Assembly: GCF_963693435.1 (NCBI RefSeq)
Contig: NZ_OY856306.1
Span: 1,550,001 to 1,614,000 of the forward strand
Origin: Pasteurella atlantica
Lineage (GTDB): Bacteria > Pseudomonadota > Gammaproteobacteria > Enterobacterales > Pasteurellaceae
Direction: 5' to 3'
DNA length: 64,000 nt
A model generated the notes under the pieces. That model had not been told where the DNA came from, did not search any database, and worked only from the letters and a program-made list of their open reading frames with translations. Below, in pieces: positions 48,481-59,216 of the stretch (its first letter is position 1; every line of letters starts with the position of its first letter). The translations under genes were made by a program, and so were the position numbers.

Positions 48481-49374
48481 CTAACTAATTAATCCTGATT
48501 GTTTAAGAGAGTTTAACACAATGTTCTGCCCCTCTTTTGATAGAGAGGTCAATGGTAAACGTAAGCTAGGATCATCAATTAACCCAAGCTTATAGGCAGC
48601 CCATTTTACGGGTACTGGATTTGATTCAATAAAAAGATTTTTATGTAATGGCATTAAACGTTGATTAATAACTTCTGCTTCTTCAATTCGTCCTTGACGA
48701 ACTAGGCTACACATCACTGCCATATCTTTTGCTGCCACATTATTTGTAACTGAAATCACGCCTTGTCCACCGAGTTTCATTGTTTCAAACCCTGTAGCGT
48801 CATCCCCACTTAGGAAAATGAAATCTTGCCCTGCTGCTTCTTTAATTTGTGCAACTCTTGTGATATCACCAGAAGCCTCTTTTATCCCCACGATATTCGG
48901 TATTTCAGCTAAACGTCCTACAGTTTCTGGCAAAAGATCGCTGCTTGTTCTACCAGGTACGTTATATAAAATTTGAGGAAATGCGGTACTTTCTGCAATG
49001 GCTTTATAATGTTGATACATCCCTTCTTGGGTTGGCTTGTTATAATAAGGTACCACACTCAAACAACCTGCTATATCTAAATTTTCCAGTAATTTTGTGG
49101 TTTTAATTGCATCTCTAGTACAGTTTGAACCAGATCCTGCAATAACAGGAATTCTTCCATTGGCAAACTCAACGGTTTTCTTTATAACCTCAATGTGTTC
49201 ATTTATATTTAAAGTTGGGGATTCACCTGTTGTACCAACAGCAACAATTGCATCTGTTCCTGATTTAATATGATATTCAACTAATCTTTGTAAATTATCA
49301 AAATCAATTTCACCATCTGCTGTCATTGGTGTTACTAATGCTACAATACTTCCATAAAATAAAGGGGTGTTCAT
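48481..49374 (-). CDS. dapA: 4-hydroxy-tetrahydrodipicolinate synthase
   Basis: A 297-residue TIM-barrel aldolase from ATG 49374 (AGGAG eight bases upstream; an in-frame GTG at 49380 lies too close to that site). The Schiff-base Lys is in [13 protein letters not shown], the catalytic Tyr in [14 protein letters not shown], and the loop [12 protein letters not shown] carries the Thr-Thr pair. It condenses pyruvate with aspartate semialdehyde, the first committed step to lysine and meso-diaminopimelate for the wall. It stands alone, next to rnpB. Confidence 0.97.
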   Translation of the reverse strand: MNTPLFYGSIVALVTPMTADGEIDFDNLQRLVEYHIKSGTDAIVAVGTTGESPTLNINEHIEVIKKTVEFANGRIPVIAGSGSNCTRDAIKTTKLLENLDIAGCLSVVPYYNKPTQEGMYQHYKAIAESTAFPQILYNVPGRTSSDLLPETVGRLAEIPNIVGIKEASGDITRVAQIKEAAGQDFIFLSGDDATGFETMKLGGQGVISVTNNVAAKDMAVMCSLVRQGRIEEAEVINQRLMPLHKNLFIESNPVPVKWAAYKLGLIDDPSLRLPLTSLSKEGQNIVLNSLKQSGLIS

Positions 49375-49455
49375 TATCACTACTCCTGCTTTTTCATATA
49401 TTGCAGAGACAGGGAATGCCCTATTTCTACGAATGATTTGTAATTTATGAAGGGA

Positions 49456-49868
49456 AAAAGTCTGAGTTGGTCGATAAGCCGAGTTCTGTCGTGGACAATC
49501 ATTCCTCTAGGCGTATATTCACACATACGCTCAAGCAACCTACCCGAACTCTGGGCGGGCCACCCATTGAGTTCCTATTTGGTCTTGCTACGAGTGGAGT
49601 TTACCTTGCTATGAAATGTTACCATACATACGGTGTGCTCTTACCACACCCTTTCACCCTTACCTGATCTCTCTTAAAAAGAAAGCCATCGGCGGTCTTC
49701 TCTCTGCTGCACTTGTCGTAGGCTCACGCCTCCCAGATGTTATCTGGCACTCTGCCCTTTGTAGCCCGGACTTTCCTCTCGTCTATTTGTCCCACTAGGT
49801 CGTTTATCTATTGCTAAACAAAACATTTTAGGGCTTCAATAAACCAGCGATTGTCTAACCAACTCAGA
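49456..49868 (-). ncRNA. rnpB: RNase P RNA
   Basis: The minus strand carries the landmarks of bacterial type A RNase P RNA: the P4-side GAGGAAAGTCCGGGC near the 5' part, AGAGTGCCAGATAAC, GGTAAACTCCACTCGTAGC, CAAATAGGAACTC, GTAGGTTGCTTGAG and the 3' CCACGACAGAACTCGGCTTA. The ends pair as helix P1: TCTGAGTTGG at the 5' end with CCAACTCAGA at the 3' end, followed by a T run. It matures tRNA 5' ends with RnpA. Length is about 413 bases. Two short reading frames inside are not genes. Confidence 0.96.
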
Positions 49869-49874
49869 ATAGAG

Positions 49875-49902
49875 AGTATAAAAGATTTTTATAGTTTTGC
49901 AA
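49875..49902 (-). promoter_or_regulatory. rnpB promoter
   Basis: On the minus strand TTGCAA (49902-49897), a 16-base spacer and TATACT (49880-49875) lie 6-7 bases before the predicted 5' end of rnpB. Confidence 0.75.
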
Positions 49903-49912
49903 ATAAAAATCA

Positions 49913-50806
49913 CTACTCAATATTTTCTTCTTCCATTTCTTTCTTAATCCATTCAACAAAGTGATGAATTTTTTCTACTTTCGCCATTTGAGGTGGATAA
50001 ACTACATAAAATGCTTTGTCATCGTAAAGATCAGTAGGAAATAATTCTACTAAATGCCCTTCATCAATTTCGTGATGTGCCAATATTCTGTTGGTAATGG
50101 CAATCCCTTGTTGATGCATTGCTGCTTGCAATACCATAAATGAATGGCTAAATACTGACCCTGATTCCGCATCTAATCCATCTAAATTCAAATGCTCTTT
50201 CATTTTTTTCCATTTGTTATGGGTGTTTGAATGCAATAAGGGTTTGCCAATTAAATCTTCTGGTGTTTGGATATTATGTTCTTTAATAAAAAGATCTGTT
50301 GCCAAAATAATAATTCGTGCTTCTGCAAGACGAACCGATTCAAGGTTTTCCCAATGACCCAGCCCATAATAAATTGCTACATCAATTTCTTTACCCAATT
50401 TACCTTCATCTTGATCAACACCTTTTATTCTCACCTCAATATCAGGGTGTTTTTGATGAAAATCGTTTAAACGTGGAACTAGCCAATGAATACCAAAGGT
50501 TTGAGGAACACTAATAGTTAATACTTGACGAGTTCTTGTTTTTTTAGCTCGATCAGTAGCAACAATGACCCTGTCTAGAAGCGGTTGGATATCTTCAAAA
50601 TATTGCAAACCCACTTCTGTTAATTCCAACATTCGATTATGACGATAAAAAAGCGGTGTTCCAAGAAATTCTTCAAGTAACTTAATTTGATGACTCACTG
50701 CGGCTTGAGTAACAAATAATTCTTCAGCAGCCTTTGTAAAATTCAAATGCTTTGCTGCAGAAACAAATGTTTTTAACGCATTTAAAGGGGGTAATTTTCT
50801 ATTCAT
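49913..50806 (-). CDS. gcvA: LysR-type regulator GcvA
   Basis: A 297-residue LysR regulator. The N-terminal helix-turn-helix reads PPLNALKTFVSAAKHLNFTK, AAEELFVTQAAVSHQIKLLE; the rest is a two-lobed effector domain. The form PPLNALKTF and TFGIHWLVPRL match GcvA, activator of the glycine cleavage genes and of gcvB. The small RNA gcvB lies directly upstream on the opposite strand, as in E. coli, which makes the assignment secure. No gcvTHP genes are in the window. Confidence 0.93.
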   Translation of the reverse strand: MNRKLPPLNALKTFVSAAKHLNFTKAAEELFVTQAAVSHQIKLLEEFLGTPLFYRHNRMLELTEVGLQYFEDIQPLLDRVIVATDRAKKTRTRQVLTISVPQTFGIHWLVPRLNDFHQKHPDIEVRIKGVDQDEGKLGKEIDVAIYYGLGHWENLESVRLAEARIIILATDLFIKEHNIQTPEDLIGKPLLHSNTHNKWKKMKEHLNLDGLDAESGSVFSHSFMVLQAAMHQQGIAITNRILAHHEIDEGHLVELFPTDLYDDKAFYVVYPPQMAKVEKIHHFVEWIKKEMEEENIE

Positions 50807-50861
50807 TATTTTTTCTTATTTTAGAGATAAAAAAATCTCGTTTGTTTTATATATCTAATAC

Positions 50862-51047
50862 ACTTAGAATGCGACCATACGTGCTTGGGTATTCATTTTT
50901 TATCTAAGTACGATGTTGTGTTTGCATATTAGCTTAGACCTCTAAGCTAGAGTAACAGTAAGTTACTCATTTCACTTCCTGTAATTTTAAACCTTATTTG
51001 GTTTAAGTTTCCGTCCATTGCTACTCGTAATTGGGCGTTTTTTTTTT
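50862..51047 (+). ncRNA. gcvB: Small regulatory RNA GcvB
   Basis: Divergent from gcvA, this stretch carries the G/U-rich seed GATGTTGTGTTTGC at 50912-50925 (the R1 region that pairs with many amino-acid transport mRNAs), and the segment TTTCACTTCCTGTA at about 50977-50990, both characteristic of GcvB. It ends with a hairpin (CGTCCA / TGGGCG, 51012-51037) and ten T residues. Hfq-dependent repression of peptide and amino-acid transporters is its role in enterics. The 5' end is set approximately; a -10 like TATCTAAT lies near 50846-50853. Confidence 0.85.
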
Positions 51048-51203
51048 ACGCTATTCTATACCAAAAATAATTATTCTAATAGTGTTAATTAAGTGTTCTA
51101 TCACTTTTTATACTAAAAATAGTCATTTTATTTCTTGTCAATCCATTCTCTATAATGATATAAATAATACGGTCTATTATAAAAATAAAAGGAACACAAC
51201 ATT

Positions 51204-52220
51204 ATGACAAATATTGATTGGAAAAATTTAGGTTTTTCGTATATAAAAACAGATTATCGTTTTATTGCTCATTGGAAAGAGGGTAAATGGGATGGAGGCA
51301 AACTAACACAAGATGAAACGCTTCATATTAGCGAATCCTCTACAGCTCTGCACTACGGTCAACAATGTTTTGAAGGCTTAAAAGCCTATCGTTGTAAAGA
51401 TGGTTCAATTAATCTTTTCCGCCCTGATGAAAATGCAAAACGTATGCAACGCAGTTGTGAGCGTTTATTAATGCCTACTATTCCAACAGAAATGTTTATT
51501 CAAGCCTGTAAAGACGTGGTGAAAGCTAATGAAAAATGGTTGGCTCCTTATGGTTCTGGTGCAACTTTATATTTACGTCCATTTATGATTGGTGTCGGTG
51601 AAAATATAGGAGTGAAAACTGCTCCTGAATTTATTTTTTCTATTTTTTGTTGCCCTGTTGGTAGCTATTTCAAAAGCGGATTAACCCCTTCTAATTTTTT
51701 AGTATTGCCTGAATACGATCGTGCCGCTCCTTATGGTACAGGAGCAGCTAAAGTTGGTGGAAATTATGCTGCAAGTTTAATCCCTGGTAAAATTGCACAA
51801 GAACGAAATTTTAGTGATTGTATTTATCTTGATCCAACCACTCATACTAAAATTGAAGAAGTTGGAGCTGCAAACTTTTTTGGTATTACAAAAAACAATC
51901 AGTTTATTACACCAAAATCGCCCTCTATTTTGCCCAGTATTACAAAATACTCCTTGCTTTATTTAGCACAAGAACGTTTGGGTATGGAAGCAATTGAAGG
52001 TGATGTTTATATTGATAAACTTGATGATTTTATTGAAGCAGGTGCTTGTGGAACTGCCGCGGTGATCTCTCCGATAGGGGGCATTCAATACGGCAATCAC
52101 TTTCATATTTTTCACTCAGAAACAGAAGTAGGTGAAATAACCAAGCGTTTATATAATGAACTAACTGGTATTCAATTTGGTGATATTGATGCACCTGAAG
52201 GTTGGATTGTGAAAGTATAG
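51204..52220 (+). CDS. ilvE: Branched-chain amino-acid aminotransferase
   Basis: A 338-residue class IV PLP aminotransferase of the longer (type II) subgroup. The PLP Lys is in [13 protein letters not shown], and [12 protein letters not shown] and [11 protein letters not shown] flank it as expected. It makes leucine, isoleucine and valine from their keto acids. The ribosome binding site is AAAGGA before ATG 51204. No other ilv or leu gene is nearby. It follows gcvB with 156 bases between. Confidence 0.95.
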   Translation: MTNIDWKNLGFSYIKTDYRFIAHWKEGKWDGGKLTQDETLHISESSTALHYGQQCFEGLKAYRCKDGSINLFRPDENAKRMQRSCERLLMPTIPTEMFIQACKDVVKANEKWLAPYGSGATLYLRPFMIGVGENIGVKTAPEFIFSIFCCPVGSYFKSGLTPSNFLVLPEYDRAAPYGTGAAKVGGNYAASLIPGKIAQERNFSDCIYLDPTTHTKIEEVGAANFFGITKNNQFITPKSPSILPSITKYSLLYLAQERLGMEAIEGDVYIDKLDDFIEAGACGTAAVISPIGGIQYGNHFHIFHSETEVGEITKRLYNELTGIQFGDIDAPEGWIVKV

Positions 52221-52271
52221 TATTCAAAAGATAATTCAACTATAGATTCAAGCTTTACCAAAACATTTATT

Positions 52272-52301
52272 CCTCCCTTCACTTGTGAGGGAGGCTAGGA
52301 T
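52272..52301. repeat. Short GC-rich palindrome, relative of the element at 35541
   Basis: CCTCCCT and AGGGAGG enclose TCACTTGTG, followed by CTAGGA, which is the same kind of sequence as the right arm at 35594-35620 with several changes. It lies 50 bases after ilvE between two convergent genes. Confidence 0.6.
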
Positions 52302-52409
52302 CGGAAAAATGACAAATTTCAAATACGATTTTGCCTTAATTTACTCTACCAAATTTTAACAATAACCATATCATATTGTATTTTTTATTAAGATAGTAAA
52401 CATAATAAA

Positions 52410-53297
52410 TTATAACGAATGACTGAGAGTACTTAAATATTTCCTAAATCCTTCCCCTAATTCAGGGTGATTAAGGGTATATTCCACAAAGGCCTCTGCG
52501 TAACCTTGTTTATTTCCACAATCAAAGGTTTTACCGCTCATTCTAAATGCTTCTACAGTTTCTTGTTTAATAAGCATATCAATTGCATCAGTTAATTGAA
52601 TTTCATCACCAACACCAATTGGGGTTTTTTCCAATAACGCCCAAATCGTATTTGAAAAAACATATCGTCCAACGACAGCTAGATTAGAAGGTGCCTCTTC
52701 AATTTTTGGTTTTTCAACTATATTAACAATTTTAGTGCTTTTACCAGTATCTAAAGCAGTACCTCCACAATCGGCAATACCATAACTACTCACTTCTTCT
52801 TGAGATACTGGTGAAACCATTATTTGACTATTTCCTGTTTTTTTAAAACGAGAAATCATTGCTGCTAAATTTTCTTTGGTTTGATCGGCAGAAAAATCAG
52901 CCAACAGAACATCAGGAAGTACTACTGCAAAAGGTTCATCACCAACAACAGCTCTACCACACAATACCGCATGTCCCAACCCTTTAGCGTGCCCTTGTCT
53001 TACGTGCATTAATGTTACATCTCTTGGTACAATAGAACGTACCTCATCAAGAAGCTGCCTCTTAACTCGTTTTTCTAACATTGTTTCGAGTTCAAACGAA
53101 GTATCAAAGTGATTTTCTATCGCATTTTTAGAAGAATGAGTCACTAATACTATTTCTTTGATACCCGCCGCTACACATTCATTCACAATATACTGAATTA
53201 ATGGCTTATCTGCAATTGTCAGCATTTCTTTTGGAATTGCTTTTGTTGCAGGTAACATTCTTGTGCCTAATCCCGCCACAGGAATAATAACTTTCAT
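52410..53297 (-). CDS. galU: UTP-glucose-1-phosphate uridylyltransferase
   Basis: A 295-residue nucleotidyltransferase. The N-terminal [20 protein letters not shown] holds the UTP-binding loop and Lys; [20 protein letters not shown] and the EIQLTDAI segment are also present. It makes UDP-glucose for LPS and glycogen. It follows csrA on the same strand (63 bases apart); the order alaS-csrA-galU is conserved in Haemophilus. The start lies after AGGA. Confidence 0.97.
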   Translation of the reverse strand: MKVIIPVAGLGTRMLPATKAIPKEMLTIADKPLIQYIVNECVAAGIKEIVLVTHSSKNAIENHFDTSFELETMLEKRVKRQLLDEVRSIVPRDVTLMHVRQGHAKGLGHAVLCGRAVVGDEPFAVVLPDVLLADFSADQTKENLAAMISRFKKTGNSQIMVSPVSQEEVSSYGIADCGGTALDTGKSTKIVNIVEKPKIEEAPSNLAVVGRYVFSNTIWALLEKTPIGVGDEIQLTDAIDMLIKQETVEAFRMSGKTFDCGNKQGYAEAFVEYTLNHPELGEGFRKYLSTLSHSL

Positions 53298-53360
53298 ATA
53301 ATCCTCATTTATGTAAAACTAAAATCACTATCAAAAATTTCAGTTTTGGTTATATTTTAA

Positions 53361-53555
53361 TTATTCTTCTTTTGGTAATTCTTCTTTTAATGGCTCACCA
53401 TTAATTTGCTTATATACCTCTTCTCTATGAACAGACACCTCTTTTGGAGCATTAATCCCCAATTTTACCTGAGTTCCTCGAATACTAAGTACCGTAACTT
53501 CAACATTGTCTCCAATAAGTAAACTTTCCCCTGATTTACGAGTAAGAATAAACAT
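53361..53555 (-). CDS. csrA: Carbon storage regulator CsrA
   Basis: A 64-residue RNA-binding dimer from ATG 53555 (GGAGAAAG upstream). A longer frame from 53642 would overlap alaS and add 29 residues not found in Csr[37 protein letters not shown] and EVYKQI are the standard strands and RNA-binding loop (Arg44 in HREEV). It binds GGA-containing leaders to repress or stabilise mRNAs. It is conserved in place between alaS and galU. Confidence 0.97.
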   Translation of the reverse strand: MFILTRKSGESLLIGDNVEVTVLSIRGTQVKLGINAPKEVSVHREEVYKQINGEPLKEELPKEE

Positions 53556-53604
53556 AACTTTCTCCTTTTTAAATAAATTTGTAATAATTTTCAAACAGAA
53601 GTTA

Positions 53605-56235
53605 TTATAATCTTGTTTGAATCCATTCTCTTGCTGTTGCAAGTGCTAAATTGATATTTTCAGGTTGAGAACCGCCCGCCATTGCCATATCTGGACGACC
53701 ACCACCTTTACCACCAACTTGTTGAGCCATTTCATTGACCAACTGTCCTGCATTAATTTTTGCTGTAGTATCTTTAGAAACACCCACAACTAAATTAACC
53801 TTTTCTTCCGCTGCTGATACAAACACGATAACAGCTGAACCTAACTGATTTTTTAAATCATCAACCATTGTTCTTAATGCTTTTGTTTCAACACCGTCTA
53901 ACTGTCGAATAATGACATTCACACCATTAATAATTTCAGCTTGTTTAGCTAAGTTTGCGCCCGTTTGTGCAGCCATTTTATCTTTTATTTGTTGTAACTC
54001 TTTTTCTGTACGTTTTGCTTTATCTTGCAGCTGTTGAATTTTCTCAATTAATGAGTTGCTATCTGCTTTTAATAATTCTGCACTTTGTTGTATCACTTTT
54101 TGTTGACGTTGCAACCACTCAATTGCTTTTTCACCTGTTACCGCCTCTACTCGACGTATTCCAGATGCAATTGCTCCTTCTGAAACCAGTTTAAATAAAC
54201 CAATTTCACCTGTTTGAGATACGTGTGTTCCACCACACAATTCAACTGAAAATTCTGTCATTTTTACAACACGAACTCGATCGCCATATTTTTCACCAAA
54301 TAATGCCATTGCACCTTGCTTTTTAGCAGATTCGATATCCATAATTTCCGTTGTTACTGGTGAATTTCTACGAATTTCACGGTTTACAATTTGTTCTATT
54401 TCTTCTAATTGAGCTTTAGTAATTGCTTCAGGTTGAGAAAAATCAAAACGTAACATATCATCTGAAACTAATGAACCTTTTTGTATGACGTGATGACCTA
54501 AAACTTGACGTAATGCACCGTGCATTAAGTGAGTCGCACTATGGTTCAATGTTGCAGCGTGACGTCGTAACTCATTTATTTGAGTTTGAACCGTATCCCC
54601 CACTGTAAGAGAACCCGCTTCTAGTTGTCCAATATGTCCAAACACATCACCATATTTTTGAGTATCATTGACCACAAAATTGCAAATTTCTGTTGAAATG
54701 TAACCGCTATCGCCAATTTGACCACCAGACTCACCATAGAATGGTGTACGATCTAATACTACAACGGCATTTTCACCAGATTGAATAGAATTAACGCTTT
54801 TACCATTACAAAATAAGGCAACCACTTTAGCATCTTTAAGTGCTCTTTTAGTATACCCCTCAAACACTGTTGAACCATCAACTTTAATGACGCTATTATA
54901 ATCCATTCCAAAGCTACTACTTGCTTTGGCTCGTTCTCGTTGAGCTTGCATTTCCTTATCAAAACCTATTTCATCAACGGTAATTTCACGATCACGACAT
55001 ACATCAGCGGTAAGATCTAATGGGAAACCATAAGTATCATACAATTTAAAGGCAACTTCACCTGATAAAACCTTATTTTCTACTTTTGATAACGCCTCTT
55101 CTAATAAGGTTAAACCACGTTCTAAAGTACGAGCAAATTGCTCTTCTTCTGCTTTTAATGTTTTTTCAATATGCGTTTGTTTTTCTGTTAATAAATCGCC
55201 CGCTTTACCCATTACTTTTGCAAGAGTTGGCACTAATTTATAAAAGAAACTTTCTTTTGCACCCAATAAATTACCGTGTCTTACTGCTCGACGAATAATA
55301 CGACGTAATACATAACCACGCCCTTCATTTGAAGGCACTACACCATCCGAAATTAAGTAAGCACAAGAACGAATGTGATCAGCGACCACTCGTAATGATT
55401 TATTATCTAAATCTGTTACATTTAATAATCTCGCCACTTCTTTAATTAAAGTTTGGAAAATATCAATTTCATAGTTAGAATTCACGTGTTGCAATACTGC
55501 ACTAATACGCTCTAATCCCATTCCTGTATCAACAGAAGGTTTTGGTAATTTTTCCATTGTGCCGTCTGCTTGACGATTAAATTGCATAAATACCAAATTC
55601 CAAATTTCAATATAACGATCGCCATCTTCTTCTGGGCTTCCCGGTGGACCTCCCCAAATATGATCGCCGTGATCATAGAAAATTTCAGAACAAGGTCCAC
55701 AAGGTCCTGTGTCTCCCATTTGCCAGAAATTATCTGAATTAAAAGGTTCGTTTTCTTTTTTATCGCCAATTCGGATAATACGTTCAGCAGGCACACCTAT
55801 TTCATCACGCCAAATATTAAATGCCTCATCGTCAGTTTTATAAACCGTTACCCATAATTTTTCTTTTGGTAAGCCTAACCACTCTGACGATGTTAAATAT
55901 TCCCACGCATAATGAATCGCATCTTGTTTAAAATAATCCCCAAAACTGAAATTACCCAACATTTCAAAGAAAGTATGATGACGAGCGGTATAACCTACAT
56001 TTTCTAAATCATTATGTTTTCCACCTGCTCGCACACAACGTTGTGATGTAGTTGCCCTTGTATAATTACGTTTATCTAAACCTAAAAATACATCTTTAAA
56101 TTGGTTCATTCCCGCATTGGTAAATAACAGTGTTGGATCATTATCTGGCACCAGTGAACTACTGTTGATAATTGAATGTCCTTTACTGTTAAAAAAATCT
56201 AAAAAAGATTGTCTTATTTGTGAAGTTGTTTTCAT
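53605..56235 (-). CDS. alaS: Alanyl-tRNA synthetase
   Basis: An 876-residue class II synthetase. The N-terminal catalytic part has motif 1 [12 protein letters not shown] and motif 2 [35 protein letters not shown] is further in (written [17 protein letters not shown]). The editing domain has the zinc-binding [12 protein letters not shown] and CGGTHV. The C-terminal Ala domain ([15 protein letters not shown]) is complete. It charges tRNA-Ala. It heads the alaS-csrA-galU run. Confidence 0.98.
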   Translation of the reverse strand: MKTTSQIRQSFLDFFNSKGHSIINSSSLVPDNDPTLLFTNAGMNQFKDVFLGLDKRNYTRATTSQRCVRAGGKHNDLENVGYTARHHTFFEMLGNFSFGDYFKQDAIHYAWEYLTSSEWLGLPKEKLWVTVYKTDDEAFNIWRDEIGVPAERIIRIGDKKENEPFNSDNFWQMGDTGPCGPCSEIFYDHGDHIWGGPPGSPEEDGDRYIEIWNLVFMQFNRQADGTMEKLPKPSVDTGMGLERISAVLQHVNSNYEIDIFQTLIKEVARLLNVTDLDNKSLRVVADHIRSCAYLISDGVVPSNEGRGYVLRRIIRRAVRHGNLLGAKESFFYKLVPTLAKVMGKAGDLLTEKQTHIEKTLKAEEEQFARTLERGLTLLEEALSKVENKVLSGEVAFKLYDTYGFPLDLTADVCRDREITVDEIGFDKEMQAQRERAKASSSFGMDYNSVIKVDGSTVFEGYTKRALKDAKVVALFCNGKSVNSIQSGENAVVVLDRTPFYGESGGQIGDSGYISTEICNFVVNDTQKYGDVFGHIGQLEAGSLTVGDTVQTQINELRRHAATLNHSATHLMHGALRQVLGHHVIQKGSLVSDDMLRFDFSQPEAITKAQLEEIEQIVNREIRRNSPVTTEIMDIESAKKQGAMALFGEKYGDRVRVVKMTEFSVELCGGTHVSQTGEIGLFKLVSEGAIASGIRRVEAVTGEKAIEWLQRQQKVIQQSAELLKADSNSLIEKIQQLQDKAKRTEKELQQIKDKMAAQTGANLAKQAEIINGVNVIIRQLDGVETKALRTMVDDLKNQLGSAVIVFVSAAEEKVNLVVGVSKDTTAKINAGQLVNEMAQQVGGKGGGRPDMAMAGGSQPENINLALATAREWIQTRL

Positions 56236-56346
56236 AGGTAAATACTCTAATACTATTACATATATTTTAAGAATGACTATTCTGACATAAATTTATTATT
56301 TTATAAAATGCTATTTCCTAAAATAGTCGATTATCCCTTACTTTAT

Positions 56347-56391
56347 AAAAAAATAGACCACCAGTAATTTGATACAAGCAGTCTATTTTAT
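56347..56391 (-). terminator. Intrinsic terminator of uspA
   Basis: On the minus strand AAAATAGAC pairs with GTCTATTTT across a loop, followed by a T run at 56353-56347. Confidence 0.75.
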
Positions 56392-56411
56392 AAACTTAAT
56401 TTCATTGGATA

Positions 56412-56837
56412 TTAATTGTCTTTAAGTGGTACTACCAGCATATCAACGGAGATAGAGTTCATTGCTTGGCGTGTTGAAGAGACTAACTTACTCCAAAAAT
56501 CCTGATGATGCCCTGTGATAAGTAAATCTACTTTATATTCATCGATAGCATCTTGTAAAACTTGAGTAAAATCTCCTGTTCCACTTAAACGTTCAGTAAC
56601 AGGATAATCTATTTTTTCAGAAAATTCGCTTAATACTTGAAGTGTTTCCTCTGCTACATTATCCTGAACTGATGTCATATTGATATCAATCAATCCAGTA
56701 TAAAGATCAGAAAAATTAACATCAACATGAATGATTGATAATTTTGCATTACACGCTTTTGCAATATCTGCTCCTTTGCGTAATAAAACAAGACTTTCAT
56801 CAGAAAGATCAATGGCAACTAAAATATGGTTATACAT
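56412..56837 (-). CDS. uspA: Universal stress protein UspA
   Basis: A 141-residue UspA from ATG 56837 (AAGGAG six bases upstream; a longer frame from 56864 crosses this site and is rejected). It begins MYNHILVAIDLSDESLVLL and has VDLLITGHHQ and MLVVPLKDN. As in true UspA, no G-2x-G-9x-G ATP loop is seen, so it should be the non-ATP-binding kind. It accumulates in stationary phase and stress. It is upstream of alaS on the same strand, as in Haemophilus. Confidence 0.95.
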   Translation of the reverse strand: MYNHILVAIDLSDESLVLLRKGADIAKACNAKLSIIHVDVNFSDLYTGLIDINMTSVQDNVAEETLQVLSEFSEKIDYPVTERLSGTGDFTQVLQDAIDEYKVDLLITGHHQDFWSKLVSSTRQAMNSISVDMLVVPLKDN

Positions 56838-56986
56838 AATAAACTCCTTGATGTTGATGACCAATTTACTAGAAGTATACTAACATTATCTAAAATAAAA
56901 AAACTTGTTGAAGATCACATTTTTGATAAATTAATATTAAAGTTATTGAATTTTTAATAAACACTTTTTTATGAGTTCACCTTTCA

Positions 56987-57655
56987 TTACGATTTAGAAA
57001 AATAAACATCAATAAAATATAAACTTATTTGTAAAATCCAACCGACTACAAAAGCAAATAATAAGGTGGATATGCCGACAACACCACCTAATAGCCAACC
57101 TATCACACACACTATAATTTCAATTGATGTTCTAATATAGGCCACTTTCCAACCCGTTAATTGATAAATACCTACCATTAATCCATCTCTTGGTCCTGCT
57201 CCCATGTGGCAAGTTAAATAAAAAGCGGAAGCAATACCAATGATAACAATACCACAAACAGTAAAAATTAAACGAAAAAGCATTGTTTCAGGAGGAGCAA
57301 TAAACTGTACTGAAAGCCCTAATCCTAAAGCAATTAGAACCATATTCAATATTGTACCCAACCCTATTCTTTGTTTAAAAGGTAACCACATTAACATTAC
57401 ACATAAACTAATTAATAATGTCACAATACCAATATTCACGTGAGTTTTTAATGATATTCCCTGCGCTAAAACTGTCCAAGGAGAAGAACCTAAAGAAGCA
57501 AGAACCAACATCCCATCTCCTACACCAAAAATAAGTAAAGAAATACACAATACGATCAAAGAAATAGATTTTGGTTTCCAGCTAGATTCTGCTGACCAAA
57601 CGGTTTTAATTAGTGCTCGCTTATTTGGCTTCATCAATTCTCTTATCTCCTTCAA
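56987..57655 (-). CDS. yczE: YczE-like polytopic membrane protein
   Basis: A 222-residue inner-membrane protein with about five segments. LGSSPWTVLAQGIS near 55-68, GIVTLLISL, and the pattern YLTCHMGAGPRDGLMVGIY match the YczE/YyaS/YitT-like family. The function is unknown. N-terminal basic residues should stay in the cytosol. It is divergent from the CpxR-like regulator (132 bases between the starts), so that regulator could control it. Confidence 0.8.
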   Translation of the reverse strand: MKEIRELMKPNKRALIKTVWSAESSWKPKSISLIVLCISLLIFGVGDGMLVLASLGSSPWTVLAQGISLKTHVNIGIVTLLISLCVMLMWLPFKQRIGLGTILNMVLIALGLGLSVQFIAPPETMLFRLIFTVCGIVIIGIASAFYLTCHMGAGPRDGLMVGIYQLTGWKVAYIRTSIEIIVCVIGWLLGGVVGISTLLFAFVVGWILQISLYFIDVYFSKS

Positions 57656-57787
57656 TAAACAATATTAATTCACTCAATCCTAACACAAATAAAAATAATA
57701 AAAAGTTAAAAAAGAATTAGCATAAAGATATAAATTTCGTTATATTTACCCCATATTTAGTGACTATATAATTGGAATACCATAAAT

Positions 57788-58456
57788 ATGCTAAAAATAC
57801 TTTTAGTGAATGAAGATAGAAAATCTATACAATCACTGATAGAAATACCCTTATCTTCCGATTTTTCTTTAGACATTTCCTGTCGTCAAAATGTGTTAAG
57901 TAAAATAGCAGAATATCACTACAATCTCATTTTATTAGATACAAAAAATAACCTTGAGATCCTAAAACAAATTCGCCAACAATATCATATTCCTATAATG
58001 ATATTAACTGAATATAATGAAGAAATTGAACGAATTGAGGCATTTGAGTTAGGTGCTGATGATTATCTAGTAAGACCTTTTAGCCATCGTGAATTTAGTG
58101 CAAGAATAAATGCTATTCTACGCAGAGCCTACAATACAATCATAATAAACAATAAAAAATTACAATTTTGTGGCGTTGAATTGAACATCAATAGTCAACA
58201 AGCTTTATATAATGATAAAGATTTACACTTAACTAATACTGAATTTAACTTGCTTAAAATATTAGTCGATAATCCAGGAAAAATTTTTTCTCGTGAAACT
58301 TTGAGTGTTAAAGTACTAGATAAAGCACTTAATCCTTATGATCGTGCTATTGATATGCATATCTCTAATTTACGAAAAAAACTGCCAAAAAGAGAAGATA
58401 ACCTACCTTGGTTTAAAACCTTACGAGGTAAAGGTTATTTTTTAATTAAAGAATAA
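57788..58456 (+). CDS. Orphan CpxR-like response regulator with altered receiver
   Basis: A 222-residue OmpR-family regulator. The C-terminal winged helix is close to CpxR: HLTNTEFNLLKIL, PYDRAIDMHISNLRKKLP and PWFKTLRGKGYF. The receiver has the acceptor Asp in LILLDTKNN and the Thr in MILTEYNEE, but the acidic pocket reads VNED in place of VDDD, and the conserved Lys before Pro-Phe is Arg (LVRPFSH). No histidine kinase gene is adjacent: the next gene is trmJ on the other strand. It may respond weakly or independently of phosphorylation. Its targets would be envelope-stress genes if the name cpxR holds. Confidence 0.8.
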   Translation: MLKILLVNEDRKSIQSLIEIPLSSDFSLDISCRQNVLSKIAEYHYNLILLDTKNNLEILKQIRQQYHIPIMILTEYNEEIERIEAFELGADDYLVRPFSHREFSARINAILRRAYNTIIINNKKLQFCGVELNINSQQALYNDKDLHLTNTEFNLLKILVDNPGKIFSRETLSVKVLDKALNPYDRAIDMHISNLRKKLPKREDNLPWFKTLRGKGYFLIKE

Positions 58457-58474
58457 AGCGACAACGCCATTATT

Positions 58475-59197
58475 TTAGTTTTTTTCTATTGCACTTAGCA
58501 TACCTCTTAAAATATTCAATTCTGTTGTTTCTAAGTGAGCACGCTGATATAAGCGACGAAGTTTGGGCATCATTGCATCATTTTTAATAAAACCTAAATT
58601 TTTATATACTTTTTCAGTATGCTGAAAAAAGTGTTCAAGTGCTTGTGCTGTTGGATATTCTACAAGCGGTAAGTTATTCTCCACTTTTTGCAAATTTTCT
58701 ATTTCAAGATATGCATTTCTAATTTCATAACTAATCAACTGTACTGCCATTGCTAAATTTAAAGAGCTGTATTCTGGATTAGTTGGCACATTTAAATGAT
58801 AGTGGCATTTCAACAACTCATCGTTGGTTAAACCGACTCGCTCTCGTCCAAAAACCATTGCAACTTTCCCCTGTTGAGCCTGCTCTACAATCAATTTTCC
58901 TCCTTTTCTTGGAGCAATTAACGTTGATTGTAAATGACGCAATCTTGCACTACTCCCCACGACTAATTGACAATCTGCAATTGCCTCATCAAAAGTATCA
59001 AAAATTTGAGTCTGAGCTAAAACATCCTTTGCACCAGCTGATAATGCAATAGCTTGATCGTCAATAGATTGTAAAGGATTAACCAAACGCAATTGTGAAA
59101 GTCCCATTGTTTTCATTGCTCGTGCAGCAGAACCAATATTTCCACTATGTGATGTTTCAACTAAAATAATCTGAATTTTCTCTAAAATATGTTTCAT
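58475..59197 (-). CDS. trmJ: tRNA (cytidine/uridine-2'-O-)-methyltransferase TrmJ
   Basis: A 240-residue SPOUT methyltransferase from ATG 59197, giving MKHILEKIQIILVETSHSGN; an upstream in-frame ATG would add 10 basic residues. The knot motifs are VFGRERVGLTNDEL, PEYSSLNLAMAVQLISYE and the N-terminal SGNIGSAARAMKTMG. TrmJ methylates position 32 of tRNA. An uptake-like sequence lies inside the gene (58662-58697). It is tail to tail with the CpxR-like gene and follows the rseA terminator. Confidence 0.93.
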   Translation of the reverse strand: MKHILEKIQIILVETSHSGNIGSAARAMKTMGLSQLRLVNPLQSIDDQAIALSAGAKDVLAQTQIFDTFDEAIADCQLVVGSSARLRHLQSTLIAPRKGGKLIVEQAQQGKVAMVFGRERVGLTNDELLKCHYHLNVPTNPEYSSLNLAMAVQLISYEIRNAYLEIENLQKVENNLPLVEYPTAQALEHFFQHTEKVYKNLGFIKNDAMMPKLRRLYQRAHLETTELNILRGMLSAIEKN

Positions 59198-59216
59198 TTT
59201 TACTCGCTTTTTAATT

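Noticed and set aside
49467-49798. Two short plus-strand frames
   Set aside because: They lie wholly inside rnpB, whose secondary-structure landmarks are clear on the other strand.
53556-53642. N-terminal extension of csrA
   Set aside because: It overlaps the alaS end, is not part of the CsrA family, and the GGAG site points to the ATG at 53555.
55512-55796. 94-codon minus-strand frame inside alaS
   Set aside because: It is in another frame of a full-length conserved synthetase and shows no family features.
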